Part shown: positions 1 through 11,333 of the stretch, one piece after another
Numbering within the stretch: position 1 is the stretch's first letter
Layout: each line of letters opens with the position of its first letter
NCBI GenBank assembly: GCA_029378245.1
Contig: JARKIF010000009.1
Location: forward strand, 310,001 to 374,000
DNA: 64,000 bases
Direction: 5' to 3'
Origin: Roridomyces roridus
Taxonomy: Eukaryota > Basidiomycota > Agaricomycetes > Agaricales > Mycenaceae
Position numbers and translations under genes: made by a program
Notes under the pieces: generated by a model
Told to the model about the DNA's origin: nothing
Database searches by the model: none
What the model saw: the letters and a program-made list of their open reading frames with translations, nothing else

Positions 1-2
1 TA

Positions 3-722
3 TTTAAAAAGGGAGACAAGGTCTGGATCGAGGCGACGAATATCCAGACGGATAGACCCTCGAAGAAGCTGGGAGATAGGAGGCTCGGGCCGTACGAGGT
101 CCTGGAGAAAGTCGGAGCGTCTTCCTATAGGTTGAAATTGCCGAGCACGGACAAGTCACATCCGGTGTTCAACGAGGCGATTCTCACACCGTATACGGAA
201 CCGCCCGAGAATTGAAGGGAGAAGCGGCCGCCGCCGAAGATCATATCCGGTGAGGAGGAATATGAGGTGGAGGAGATACTTAAACACCGCAAGATGGGAC
301 GCGGTTTTCAATATTTAATAAAGTGGAAGAACTATCCGATGGGAGAAAGGACGTGGGAACCATCGCGTAACTTGACGCATGCGAAGAAGCTGTTGGATAA
401 ATATAACAGGGAACACAGCATTGACGTCAGGGCGCTACCCACGCTCCCGGCTGGATTTTGGGACGGCGAATGCAAAAGATTCGTCCCAAAGATGGAATTC
501 CAACCATATTTAAAGAAGAAATTATTTATTCACGATGAAAATCGTTTTGTCGACATCGACGAGGACATCGATCCTAGAGAGGGGGTAATGTCACGCGCTG
601 ATCTATTTGCGCACGTGACAACGCCAAACAAACCAGATAAGCATTGGCGCCGTACAGCGCTAAAGTCCTGGGAACCCCGTCTCGATCGGATTGAGGAAGA
701 AGCCGAGGAAGACATTATTTAA
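3..722 (+). pseudogene. gypsy polyprotein C-terminus (integrase tail and chromodomain), one in-frame stop
   Basis: Reading frame 3 gives the typical integrase C-terminal motif (KLGDRRLGPYEVLEKVG, SYRLKLP, HPVFNEAIL). A TGA stop at 213-215 then interrupts it, and the same frame continues with a complete chromodomain (EEEYEVEEILKHR, then YLIKWKNYP and TWEP) at about 258-380. Chromodomains of this type direct integration of chromoviruses toward methylated histone chromatin. The frame runs past the start of the 3' LTR (589), so the last 44 residues are LTR-encoded, ending at the TAA at 720-722. The single TGA is what a C-to-T change in CGA would produce, but the original codon cannot be known from one copy. 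Confidence 0.85.
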
Positions 723-1063
723 AGACGTGGGACAGTTTCATATTTATGAACGACAGCGTGGATGAGGGAAGGAGTTTTCCATCAGTGAACTGTCAGATCA
801 TGACAGGCTTCTATGATGAACACGGTGTAGACATGACAATAGGAGACGACAACAGTGCAGGACAATAGTGCATGTCGGAAGCCAGGACAATTAGTGTAGC
901 ATCGTAGATCTATTCCTCATAGTATAAAAGCAGTAGCTAGTCGTCGTATTCTGTACCCTCTCCTAGACTTTTATTCAGTTCATTTTACGAGCTTTAGTAG
1001 CGCACTACCCAATCCGCAGCATCTTACCGCTGTTGGACACGTGAAACAAGTCTTGTCGTGACA
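589..1063 (+). repeat. gypsy 3' LTR, 475 bp
   Basis: Bounded by TGTCACG and CGTGACA. It contains a TATA-like box (agtataaaagcag, about 920), followed by the likely transcription start region. It is nearly the same length as the solo copies at 30657 (475 bp) and 31661 (474 bp), with scattered substitutions between the three. Confidence 0.9.
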
Positions 1064-4000
1064 ACCTCAGTAGTTAATTAACGTGTGTTGCCTCCGCAAT
1101 TCCTCTGTGCCAATCTAGTCTCCGAGTACTCCTCTCTCGGAAGTCAAGTGGCTGGTGCGCTCTCCCTCCGAGTAGTGTTCACCTCATCCGGATCACCCTC
1201 GGTCTACGTCCCTCCGACCTCCGACCTCCGACCTCCGACCTCCGACCTCAGGTTCCGGCCCCTTTGTCCTTACCCTCCGGCACGGATATTACAGGTACGC
1301 TGTGGAACGTTGGGTGGTGAGGGGGTGAAGGTGTGTGAGGGATAGACTTGCGGGACGTTGGGAGTCGAATTTCGTGAAGTCAGGCCGTCTGAACGCGCTT
1401 TCTATCCTTGGCTTGTATCACCTACGGCACCTCCGCACCGTTAATATTACCTCCTTCCTTCTCATTCTCCTGATTTTCAGCTTAGAATATCCAGTGTACT
1501 GTCTATCCTCTGTGTAACAGATAAAATGGATTCTTTGCCAACAAACTCGGCCACCTCCCACCTCCGTCGCATCGGCACTCCAATTAGTAAAGTCCGGGCA
1601 GCCAATCGGATGCCGAATAAAGATCGTTCCCTACTTTTATTTTTCTCTAGGACACATTTCTCCTCAGATTCCCTCTTTTGAAGCTCGGTATTTTATTCTG
1701 TGGGTCTGCCGCACCCGAATTGATTTTTGTCTCATTTTTACAGGATGATTTAATATGGGAACACCGTTTCGTTCGAAAGGCCGAGTACTTCTCTGTTAGT
1801 ATTCGTACTTGAGTTACAACTTACTTACATATTGTCGAGCAATCAATTCCCCCCTCACTCAGAACTCGACAGCACTGCTGTAGATGTTATTTCAAGTCTT
1901 TCTAAGCTTCCTCCGACCCTTTATGTATTTTCTTTGACCCATATACCCAGTACAAGTCGAACAAAACATTTCCTTCTCGACAATCTCGCACGGTGCAAAA
2001 CTGTGGCTCCGGGCCACTGCAAGAAGAGATTTGGAATAGATAAACATTAGAAGAAGTATGGACATGAGGATTCTATGGGACGATGCATATTCATTAGCAA
2101 CTGTTCCGAGTCCCACGCCGGTGGTGTGCCAAATGGGCGCAGATAAACGTCGTTGTCGCGACGTCCTCACGCTCAACGTCACAAGACTCAAACGGCCCAG
2201 GCACGTCTCATCTGCACGCGACGCCCCGCGTTCGTCGACGGACGCGGGGCGATTGGCCGAGTCGCGCTTGAGGTGTTCCCGCAGACCGCTCCCTGTCCAC
2301 CGTATTCACCTCCCACCCACCCTCGCTTCCTTTCCGTCGACTCTACTCTCCCCTCACCTGCGTAGCTCTCGCTACCTTCACCTCCTTCGCTCTAGCTGCC
2401 CTCACCTCCGTCGTGTTCCCGCTATGTACGTTCGCAGTCCCGTCGGATGGATTGATACATGTCCGTCGCAGACGACGACGCTCATGTCGTGCTCGGTGTT
2501 GTCGTATAGCTGGCGTGCCTAGGCAGTACCGCTTGATGGGCGAAGAGGCCATATCACGCGCATAGCGGAAGTTAAAGCGCCGGTGGGCCGTAGATTTGCG
2601 AACTGGGCTGCTCCTGGGTGGGAAGGGTAGGTCCGAGTGGCCATTGAGCCCAGGGCCAACCGAGCAGCGTGCACGAGGGATCGAAGGTGGGGGAAGGGCG
2701 GGGTGTTGCCGATGGACGACACGAGCCTTTCTGGCAGTTTTATTTGGCATAGGATGGCTGCAAGATGCAGAGAGGACGCAGAGGAGGGTAGAAGGCAGAG
2801 GCACCGTAGCTGGGAGCGAAGGTAATCCTCTCAGCAGTACAAAGCACTCCCAGGCACATTGCTTGTTGTGCGGGGTGTGTATCGCAGTCAGATACCAAGG
2901 AAACACGGCGTCGCGTGGCACTGCAAGGGCGCAGCGCTCCCAGTACAAGCGGCGAAGCAGCGGAGGCAAAGGAGCGGCTGCAGGTCTTCTAATGGTGCCC
3001 AATGGTATCCAAAAACAAAGTCGAGAGCGGGGGAGGTTGACGTGCGAGTCACTCCCAGGGCATGGTTTAGCGGCGGCGCACCCGGGCGTCGAGGACGGTG
3101 GTGGTGTCGTGGCAGGAGGCGCTTCCCAATTGGGAAGAATTGATCCGCCACTGCGAAGACACGGCCTATTAGGTACGCTTCATGTCAACAGATTAAGCTA
3201 CCTACCGGGTCCCCAAGGTACGCGAACGTAGCTTCCTTAGGTGGTGATATGTCTCCGCCTCTGGCATCTGCTGCTTCGGCTGAGTCGGCTCCGAGTCTCG
3301 GATGTGTGCTCTAGGGAGGAATAGGAGTCTTTCAATTTGCCAGCTCAAAAAGATGGCGACCCTACTTGAAACCACCAAGATTGAAGTCGAATCAAATATT
3401 GATCCCAAAAGCTTGAGATCGTGATTATGGCCACAGCCACCACTGTCACTTGTGTCTTCTCTCCAGCTTCTCTCACCATAACAGTTGTACCTTGTCGTCG
3501 TCGCGCGACGCGTTCAAATCCCCTGTCGCGTCTGTCTTCAACGCAATTCATCTCCTCTTGTCTCTTTCGGTAAGGTAGAGAGCAGGCGGATCAAGCAACA
3601 TCACGTGCTTACGACCATTCCACAAAATTGCTAACTGAGACGCGAAGGGACCAAAAATTGGGAATCCGGCCCAGACAATCTCGAGGTATCGGCCATCCTG
3701 AGGAACCCTCTGCGCCGGATTCCTGAATTTCGACTTGTGGAGGGAGTTGTTAGCGATATAGGCGATTCGGTCGTAGCACGTGATGTAGGTTGATGCGCCT
3801 GCTCTCTACCTTAAGTACCTTGAAGCCCTTGAGAGCCTCTCTGAGGCTCTCTCAGACAACTCTCAGAGTCCCTTCTTGGCAAATTTGTCCGGGTCACCCA
3901 CCCACCAACGTCGAAGCCCAGGTTTATCATGGATTCATGTTTGAAGTTGATCATTTGATCATGCTGGAAATCCTGATTCCACAACGACACCCTGCATCCT

Positions 4001-6223
4001 CTGCGATCATTCTGTCCCATGCACCATGCTGCCGTCGCGGATCTTGCTGATGGCCGGATGAACTTTCTATGAGTTGCATAAAACTGGTGGGTGGAAGGCA
4101 TTCTCGACTGGCGATGGGAAGATGGCGTCTCACTTGCCGCATTTTCAGCAGCTCAAAAGGCAGCCCCAGATGGAACACTGGCTCACTTGTCTGAGTTGTC
4201 TCTTTTTTCTGATTTCCTACTAGGAGTTGGACTCCTCCTGGAACTTTGCGGTCGACTCACAAACTGCCCTACTATCGCAACTTCTGCAAACACATTAAGT
4301 AGTATCTTCACCTTTATCTCGAACCCTTTCTGCCGCGGACATACGCAAATTCAATCTCAATCCGGGAATGGGATATGTTGAAGAGCCTGAACAGCTTCTT
4401 GTGCCCACTGCCCATAGGACCTTCGCCCAGTTTGTATTACTGATTCGACCCGCCCGAGGGCAGAATCTACATTGCCACAATTGCAATTTGCAAACATCCG
4501 CAGGCTGGGCTTCTCTCAGTGGAATTGAAGTCCGAGTTGCTCGGCGGAAGGATGGTCCGATCTGTTCAGAGCCGGTGAGATCAGCTCGACCAACTCAAGT
4601 TTATCTACAGGTTACAGGATGAGTTGGATCTGAGTGACTCCCACGACTCAGAGGTTCACACTGAGTTTGCTGTAGATACCGGACTGCAAATATATCAGTC
4701 TAGATCTGCCCTTGGCCATTGAGTCTGGCATCCTCGGTGGAAGTTGAAGGTGCCCACAAATCTCCTGCCTGTAGTAGACCCAAGAACATAAGAATACTGT
4801 ATAGATTTGGATCCTCCGTGGCTGGCGACTCGGCAAGGTCATCAACATTAATCCAGCTTGAAATCAAGTCCAAACCAACCCAATTCTGAGATTGACCCTA
4901 TCGACGAATGATGGTCAGGTCTAAAACCCGGGATAAAATGTCGTTCTGATGTGATGCCACATATGTGAAATCACTAGAATCACGGCAAAACCCGTTCACG
5001 AGTAGCTTACAAGTCTACGATAAACAGCATCACATCGCGAGTCGCACCCTCGCTCGAATAATTTCCCAACGAGTCGAAATTGAACCTGCCGCGATCAGCC
5101 GAAGTTCCGAACATTGATCCAATCTGATCGGCATCTCGGCACTCAGCCATATCAATTGAACTCCGACACTTCAGCTGATTTTCTCCTCGCCCTGTTCACG
5201 GAGCATATTCAAACACATTCGGGTGATGTTTCGAGACCATTGGGAGGTCAGTAAAATGTGCCGAGAACAGCCGGCACACTCAATGTTGCAAATACGAGGG
5301 ATTTCTTGCTCGGCAGGTACAAACTGGAGAACCACGGACGAAAGAAGCTCGGGGAGTAATTACTAATATTTCTGCTGGATTACAGAGAAGATGATAAACC
5401 ATGCCCGCTCCCCATTTGTGAAGAAGTTTCCATATGTCCGTCTTGATCCGGACCTTGGACTAGTATATAAAGGCCCGAGTTGTAGTCGGTAGTCAGTTCA
5501 CTTTTGCCCACTTTGTATAAGCATCCGTCCTCTCAATAAATTGTTAAAACCTACTCTGCTCATCGAGTGCTACTGTGTGCTCGTCGTCTGACGCCTAAAC
5601 CCCTCTGATCACCGTCTGAACCGTTCCCGACCGCTTTTTCTCTGGTCATCGTCGGCCTCTGCAAAAAGGGTAATATTCTCTCACCGTCGTCTGATTTCTG
5701 TAAATCCCAGCCCATCTCTGTTGGTCGGAGTTTCTCGGCAAACTCGGCCATAGCCTCCTGTTACATCCCGTTCCAACTTCATCCCATCTCCGGACCCCGG
5801 TTCCTTTGACCGGAGTTCCGGTTCCTTTGACCGAACTCCGGATCCATTCCATCATGTCGGGCCGGCTCCTGCTTCTCGGACTACTCCGGGTATTTGGGTT
5901 TTTCACATGAAAAAGGAACCTTGACAGGATATTCATCCAACATGTTCTGGATCGACATCCACTTGATCACTCCGTGCGGACTTAATCACCTTATATCCAA
6001 TTAGCTGGTTATGTCCGTTCTCAAGTCTATTTTAGTGTCTTGACAAATATCTCTCACACTTAGTATATAAGACTTTCCTTTTGTAGTTGGTACTTCAGTT
6101 TGATTATCGACGTTCTTGGTGCATTCCACCTTGGTCTATCCAAGCCCCTCCTCTCTCCGATCGGATTCCTCATCTGGAACTCCAGTCCAGTCCGGTCCTC
6201 ATCTCACATTGCTGGGCAGACAG
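1064..6223. other. gene-poor region, 5.2 kb
   Basis: No convincing gene on either strand. The open frames at 2058-3231 overlap on opposite strands, lack domains and look like products of GC-rich composition. Visible items are a 7-bp tandem repeat (cctccga, five copies, 1211-1245), a candidate MITE (3571-3813), and two promoter-like stretches resembling retroelement LTRs: TATATAAAGG at about 5465 followed by AATAAA at about 5536, and a related TATATAAG at about 6064. Repeated GGAACTCCGG-type motifs between 5760 and 5860 recur after the copia element at 11620-11680, so the copia element probably landed inside an older repeat. Confidence 0.6.
3571..3813. mobile_element. candidate MITE, 243 bp
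   Basis: The left end (TAAGGTAGAGAGCAGGCG at 3571) is repeated in inverted orientation at the right end (CGCCTGCTCTCTACCTTA, ending 3813). The similarity continues imperfectly for about 45 bp on each side (the left arm reads ...ACATCACGTGCTTACGACC). There is no coding capacity between the arms. Flanking bases do not show a clear target duplication, so the superfamily is not assigned. Confidence 0.6.
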
Positions 6224-6461
6224 TGTTGGTTTCAGCCTACGCGCGTGTCGAGTGGCTGTGTCCGGATTGATAGTATGATGCGTGATCGTGTTTGCCTCTC
6301 ACTTTTTACCACTACGGTGTACCAGTGAGAGGTGAGCATTGCCGTTTGTTTCACCTTACATAGAGACTCATTGCATGTAGATACTCAAGTGTACAGGTGA
6401 ATATGACTTGTTACCACTACGGTGTACCAGTGAGAGATACTCAAGTGTACAGAATCTGTTA
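6224..6461 (+). repeat. copia 5' LTR
   Basis: Starts TGTTGG and ends CTGTTA. Each LTR carries an internal duplication: GTTACCACTACGGTGTACCA (with one mismatch in this copy) and GATACTCAAGTGTACAG each occur twice. The terminal dinucleotides are TG...TA rather than the usual TG...CA. Confidence 0.92.
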
Positions 6462-6655
6462 GGTTATGGGCCTTTGAGCTCGCTGTCTCCGAACGCGCGC
6501 AAGAAGAGTCTGTACACTCGTGTCCTCGATCTCGCCACACCCACATACGCGTCCCTCGTCCTCCAATCCGTTCTTGCGTCATCCTGTCTTCGTCCGTCAT
6601 CGTCGTCCCGCCATTCGTTCGTCACGTTTATCGCCACATCCGTCCAACCGTCCAC

Positions 6656-6997
6656 GTGCTACCCTTCATGGCATCCGCGTTACCCCCGTCGTGGTCGAGT
6701 CGTAACCCATTCCGTCCGCGCGACCCCTGGTCCGACGCCCCACCGCCAGCGACACCCGTCTACCATCATCCTCCACCCGTCACGCCTGTTTTCCATGACC
6801 CACGTCCTTATCATCCTGCCCCGCCTCCCATTCATCACGGCGATGCCGCGTACCCACCCTCGGACTCCTCGGATGAGGAGGGTGGCGCCGCTCGACACTA
6901 CTCTTCTGTGTCGCCTATGTGGCCACGGCGGGACCCTATATCAAGCCCTTTAGTCTCAACCCGGGGACTTGGAAAGTGGAGGACAAACTCTCGTTAG
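6656..6997 (+). CDS. proline-rich N-terminal gag segment of the copia element
   Basis: An ATG-initiated frame (MASALPPSWSS...) begins 194 bp after the 5' LTR and overlaps the main polyprotein frame from 6919. The main frame has no ATG upstream of the conserved gag domain; its first Met is residue 63 counted from 6919. This segment therefore probably supplies the natural N-terminus, with a shift of one base in the overlap. I see no classical slippery heptamer, so a one-base lesion in this copy, or a small intron, is as likely as programmed frameshifting. Confidence 0.5.
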   Translation: MLPFMASALPPSWSSRNPFRPRDPWSDAPPPATPVYHHPPPVTPVFHDPRPYHPAPPPIHHGDAAYPPSDSSDEEGGAARHYSSVSPMWPRRDPISSPLVSTRGLGKWRTNSR

Positions 6998-9900
6998 CAC
7001 ACGACAACTACGCGGTGTGGTCAAAACGTGTGCATGCACATATAGGACTGCATTCGGGTGCGACCCGTTGGCTGGACCCCTCAGAGCTCCCTCCTTCCTT
7101 CGATATGTACCCTCAAGCGAATCGCATATGGCATGACAACGACATGGCGCTGCGATCCTACCTCCAGCTCACCTGTGATTCGTCTGAGCTCCCATCCATT
7201 GAGGGATGCACTACGGCATCGGCGGTATGGCTCACGCTCCAGAAGCGTCATACCCAGCGTGGTCCTATTCATCAGGTCGCGACCCTGCGGGAGACCCTGG
7301 CCATACAGTTCTCGGACGATCCCAAGTCATGGGCGAAGACCTGTGAGTCTATCCGGGACAGTGTCAAGGCTGTATTCGCGGGTGGACCTCCCACGGTCGA
7401 TGGGATACACACCGTTCTGCTCCTTCACGCGCTCGCTCCGTACACCAGCTTCGTCGATTCGGTGATGGTCACACCGGACCTTTCTCCCCAGTACATAGAG
7501 CACCGGCTTGCGACGAAGGCAGCGCTTCCCAGAGCATCACTTGTGACGGCGTTTGCTGCCCACTCTCCCGCGTTTGGTGCCAAGAAGCTCAAGGGTCCGG
7601 GGGAAACCTGCAATAACCCCGCGTGCAAGTCGCAGTCTGGCCATACATTCCCGTATTGCATTGCTCCGGGGGGTGGGATGGCGGGGAAGAGCGTGGAAGA
7701 GGCTAAGGCAAGGAAACGACGTGATACAGATGGGAAGGGAACGGACAGACGTGGGACCACGCTTAACCGAGACAAGGAGGGTTTCGCGTGTGTCACGCTG
7801 GACGGAACAAATTACCGATTGGCTGTACCGTCCTCATCCGGGCCTACCCGTCCTTCGGCTCCGTCTCCCCCAACGCCCGTAGCTCCTGAAGGCGCCTTCT
7901 GCACACTCCGGACCGACAACCTGGACGGCACTATGTACGAATTCGAGGCATTTCATGTCGAGGAGAAGCCCAAGGCGTCAGTGGACTGGAGAAAGTACAC
8001 AGTGAACGCGGCACGGGCTACGTCAGAGGTGTACGAGCTGTATTCGGACTCGGGATGCAACACGTCTATCACTCCCTACATCTCGGACTTTGTGTCATAC
8101 CGCCCAATACCGCCGCGCGCTGTTACTGGCTTCCAGGGCAGCTCCATCAATGCAGTCGGCGTCGGCACCATCGTAAATTCCGACCTCGTTATCTGTCACG
8201 CGCTCCACGTCCCGACGTCGTCAATCCGTCTCCTCTCCGTCTCTCGTTTATGTGTCGATGTCAACTATTCTTGTCATTTCGATGCCAAGGGGACCTGGAT
8301 CACAGATGCCGCTGGAACCACAGTTTGCACCGGTGTTCTTGACTCGCGCGGGCTGTACAAGCTCGATTGCACGATGCCCTCACCTCCTTCCTCTCCCGTC
8401 GCCGCCGTATCCATTGATCTCATGCACCGCCGCCTGGGCCACGCTCATCACCAAGCCGTCGTTGACCTCTACCAACATCAATTAGTCGACGGTATGGTCC
8501 TTGACACCTCCTCCCCTCCTACCCCTTGTGACGCTTGTATTCGTGGCAAACAGGTTGCAGCAACGATACCGAAGCAGAGGGAGGGTCCCAAATCTGAGGG
8601 GGCACTGGACCTGGTGTTTGTGGATATGTGTGGGGCGTTCAATACTCGTTCTCGGAGTGGAAACTACTATATGCTCGACATAATTGATGACGCTACCTTG
8701 CGTGGTTTTTCCATCCCCGTTGCGAACAAAGCGCACGCTTTTGACGTTCTCACGGCGTGGCAGCTTAATGTCGAGTTGCAAACCGGTCGAAGGGTGAAGA
8801 AGTACAATATCGACAACGGCGAACTCACATCCACCAAGTTCTCGAACTTCTGCGCTGCCCGCGGGACGCTGATTCGGTACACCTCAGCCGAGACTTCTGC
8901 TCAGAATGGGAAGGTCGAACGATTCCACTTGACGATCCTCAACAAGGCCCGTGCTATGCGCATTGCCTGCGATGCTCCCCTCTTCTTATGGGATGAGTTT
9001 GTTGTCACAGCTGCGTATTTACACGCTCGCTGTCCTTCTAAGTCGCAGGGAGGGAGGACTCCATATGAAGCGTTTGAAGGGCGGAAACCGAATCTGTCTC
9101 ATCTTCGGGAGATTGGGTGCCGAGCCTTTGTCCTCGTCCGCGGGCACAACCCCAAGCTGCTGGATCGTTCCATTGAATGTGTACTTATTGGCTATGCTCC
9201 TCAAGCAAAAGCTTATCGCTGCTGGCAGAGGTCGACGGGAAAGGTCTTCAACTCGATAGATGTCCGTTTCATCGAGTCGGGGGACGTGGTCAAGGTCTCA
9301 ATTCAGCGACCGCTCTTGGCGAAACGACCACCCGACCCTCGGCCCGTGTCCACTGGCGTGCCCAACGACCAATCAGTGTCGGATCCTCCACTCACCACAT
9401 CTGCTGATCCTGCAGATTCTCCCTCCATCACTGCTCCTCCTCCTCCTTCCCCTGAAGCAGCTTCTGAGGGTCCTCGTCGTTCCATTCGTGCTCGTCGCGC
9501 CCCCGACCGTCTTGTCCTAGCAGCTGAGATGGCGCAGGAAGAGGAACAAGTCATCCTTGACAGTTGGGAAGCGACCATTGCTGACACTCCCGAGGATGAC
9601 GACGGCGAGGAGACCGCCATGTTTGCTCAGCTCAATGCTTACCTTGCCGAGAATCCTATCAACGTAGAATATCCGGACGACCCACGCAATTACAAGGAGG
9701 CAATGGCAGCACCGGACGCCGAGCAATGGATTGCGGGTACTCACGAGGAACTCGACGCCCTCCAGCGTAAGGGGGTGTACGAGCTCGTCCCTCGCTCGGA
9801 GGTTCCTCCAGCCAAAACCCTTCTTGACCTTATGCCTGTCTACACCCGGAAGCGCGACGTACTAGGGGAAGTTGACCGTCACAAAGTCCGATACTGTGTC

Positions 9901-11259
9901 AGTGGTAATCGCCAAGTCTTCGGCAGGGACTACACCATCACCACATCGCCCACAGCTCGTCTCGAGTCCTTCCGTGCCATTCTCCACGTTGCGGCCTCGC
10001 GTGGCTGGGATATTCAGCAGGTCGACATCAAAACAGCTTCCCTGAACGGCGTGCTTCCTCCGGACGAGATCCAATACACACGGCAGCCTCGTCATTTCGA
10101 AGTCGAAGGGAAGGAGTCGTGGGTGTGGAGGCTGCTGAAGAGCTTGTATGGGCTGAAGCAGGCGGGTCGGGTATGGAACAAGGAGATGCATGATAACCTG
10201 GTTGAGTGGGGTTTCAAGCGTCTACTTTGCGAATGGTGTGTCTACGTCAGGGTCCGGGACGGAGTGACAAACTTGGTTGCCGTGCATGTCGACGACATGT
10301 GCTCGGCGGCGTCATCCCGTGAGGCCAACGAGTGGTTTAAAGGGAAATTGATGTCCAAATGGGAAATTGTGGACGGAGGCGACATCCATTTCTTCCTTGG
10401 CATTGGTGTCGTGCGCGATCTTGAACGTCGCACCATTACCCTTTCCCAAACTGCCCTCATTGACCGTCTTGTCACCCAATTTTTCCAGACTGACTCCCAT
10501 CCCGCATCAACTCCTATGGAAGCCGGTTTGCGCCTTCGTCGCCCCCAGCCGTCCGACTCTCCCCTCTCACAACTTGACGTGGATCGCCTGGCCTCTACCC
10601 CATATCGCTCCCTCGTATGCAGCATGGGTTACCTCTCCATGGGAACTCGTGTGGATATTTCTCAGGCCGTCAGCCATCTATCTGGTTTCCTGGACTGTTA
10701 CACATTCGAGCATTGGAGGGCCACCATTCGGGTTCTGCGCTACCTCAAAGGCACGCGCGAACTGGGACTCGTTCTTGGTGGAACAAACGACGTCGAGCTT
10801 CAGGGCTGGAGCGATTCGGATTTTGCGAATGACCGGGACAAGACCAAGTCCGTGATGGGATACGCTTTTACGCTGGGCTCTGGCGTCATTTCGTGGGCGT
10901 CTCGCAAACAAAAATGCGTGGCTGTATCATCCACGGAGGCGGAATACATCGGATCTTCAGAAGCGGCCAAGGAAGCCTGTTGGTTGCGGATGCTACTGAG
11001 AGGACTCACGGTCACGGTCGACGCTCCCACCATGATATATGGAGACAACAACGGAGCCGCGATTCTTGCCAACGACCAAGCCTTCCATGCGCGTATCAAA
11101 CACATTGCAAACCGCTATCACCACATCCGTGACTGTGTGGAGAGGAAGAAGATCCTTGTACCCCACATCCCTTCAGCTGACAACACCACCGACGTCTTGA
11201 CCAAGGCCCTTCCTGCTCCTGCGTTTATCCGTCATTGTGTCGAGTTGGGTTTGTGCTGA
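6919..11259 (+). CDS. copia gag-pol polyprotein
   Basis: About 1446 residues in one frame, all catalytic motifs intact. Order: gag domain (residues 1-220); a small CX4C...GH...C knuckle (CNNPACKSQSGH); aspartic protease with DSG at about 376; pre-integrase HHCC zinc motif (HRRLGH...CDACIRGK) at about 500-550; integrase core with Asp (VFVDMCG), Asp (YNIDNGE) and Glu (NGKVERF) between about 570 and 670; copia-type reverse transcriptase with QVDIKTASLNG and the catalytic HVDDM at about 1123; RNase H with SDSDFAND, STEAEYI and GDNNGA. Cytoplasmic particle assembly and nuclear integration follow from the family. The 5' boundary is open: the frame starts without an ATG and probably joins the upstream segment at 6656. 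Only the N-terminal frame break argues against autonomy. Confidence 0.9.
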   Translation: MATAGPYIKPFSLNPGTWKVEDKLSLAHDNYAVWSKRVHAHIGLHSGATRWLDPSELPPSFDMYPQANRIWHDNDMALRSYLQLTCDSSELPSIEGCTTASAVWLTLQKRHTQRGPIHQVATLRETLAIQFSDDPKSWAKTCESIRDSVKAVFAGGPPTVDGIHTVLLLHALAPYTSFVDSVMVTPDLSPQYIEHRLATKAALPRASLVTAFAAHSPAFGAKKLKGPGETCNNPACKSQSGHTFPYCIAPGGGMAGKSVEEAKARKRRDTDGKGTDRRGTTLNRDKEGFACVTLDGTNYRLAVPSSSGPTRPSAPSPPTPVAPEGAFCTLRTDNLDGTMYEFEAFHVEEKPKASVDWRKYTVNAARATSEVYELYSDSGCNTSITPYISDFVSYRPIPPRAVTGFQGSSINAVGVGTIVNSDLVICHALHVPTSSIRLLSVSRLCVDVNYSCHFDAKGTWITDAAGTTVCTGVLDSRGLYKLDCTMPSPPSSPVAAVSIDLMHRRLGHAHHQAVVDLYQHQLVDGMVLDTSSPPTPCDACIRGKQVAATIPKQREGPKSEGALDLVFVDMCGAFNTRSRSGNYYMLDIIDDATLRGFSIPVANKAHAFDVLTAWQLNVELQTGRRVKKYNIDNGELTSTKFSNFCAARGTLIRYTSAETSAQNGKVERFHLTILNKARAMRIACDAPLFLWDEFVVTAAYLHARCPSKSQGGRTPYEAFEGRKPNLSHLREIGCRAFVLVRGHNPKLLDRSIECVLIGYAPQAKAYRCWQRSTGKVFNSIDVRFIESGDVVKVSIQRPLLAKRPPDPRPVSTGVPNDQSVSDPPLTTSADPADSPSITAPPPPSPEAASEGPRRSIRARRAPDRLVLAAEMAQEEEQVILDSWEATIADTPEDDDGEETAMFAQLNAYLAENPINVEYPDDPRNYKEAMAAPDAEQWIAGTHEELDALQRKGVYELVPRSEVPPAKTLLDLMPVYTRKRDVLGEVDRHKVRYCVSGNRQVFGRDYTITTSPTARLESFRAILHVAASRGWDIQQVDIKTASLNGVLPPDEIQYTRQPRHFEVEGKESWVWRLLKSLYGLKQAGRVWNKEMHDNLVEWGFKRLLCEWCVYVRVRDGVTNLVAVHVDDMCSAASSREANEWFKGKLMSKWEIVDGGDIHFFLGIGVVRDLERRTITLSQTALIDRLVTQFFQTDSHPASTPMEAGLRLRRPQPSDSPLSQLDVDRLASTPYRSLVCSMGYLSMGTRVDISQAVSHLSGFLDCYTFEHWRATIRVLRYLKGTRELGLVLGGTNDVELQGWSDSDFANDRDKTKSVMGYAFTLGSGVISWASRKQKCVAVSSTEAEYIGSSEAAKEACWLRMLLRGLTVTVDAPTMIYGDNNGAAILANDQAFHARIKHIANRYHHIRDCVERKKILVPHIPSADNTTDVLTKALPAPAFIRHCVELGLC

Positions 11260-11333
11260 GGGGGTGCTTTAATTTTGCGAGCGTGAGGGGGTGTGTTTTC
11301 CGCAGCCTTTCCGCAGCTTAGGCTGAGGGGGTG

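Larger units (their letters stand above)
1..1063 (+). mobile_element. Ty3/gypsy chromovirus-type retrotransposon, 3' part with 3' LTR
   Basis: The left edge of the window lies inside a gypsy element. It holds the integrase C-terminal region, a chromodomain and the 3' LTR (589-1063). The 5' part lies outside the window, so the target duplication cannot be tested; the base after the LTR starts acctc. The LTR begins TGTCACG and ends CGTGACA, a perfect 7-bp terminal inverted repeat. Two further copies of this LTR, both solo, occur at 30657-31131 and 31661-32134, so the family has been active in this region. Confidence 0.9.

Noticed and set aside
1211..1249. CRISPR-like or regulatory repeat
   Set aside because: It is a simple 7-bp tandem repeat without spacers, and the genome is eukaryotic.
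2343..3231. Long overlapping open frames on both strands (219 and 211 codons)
   Set aside because: GC-rich sequence, low-complexity translations rich in Arg/Pro/Ser, no domain, no consistent splice sites; the two strands exclude each other.
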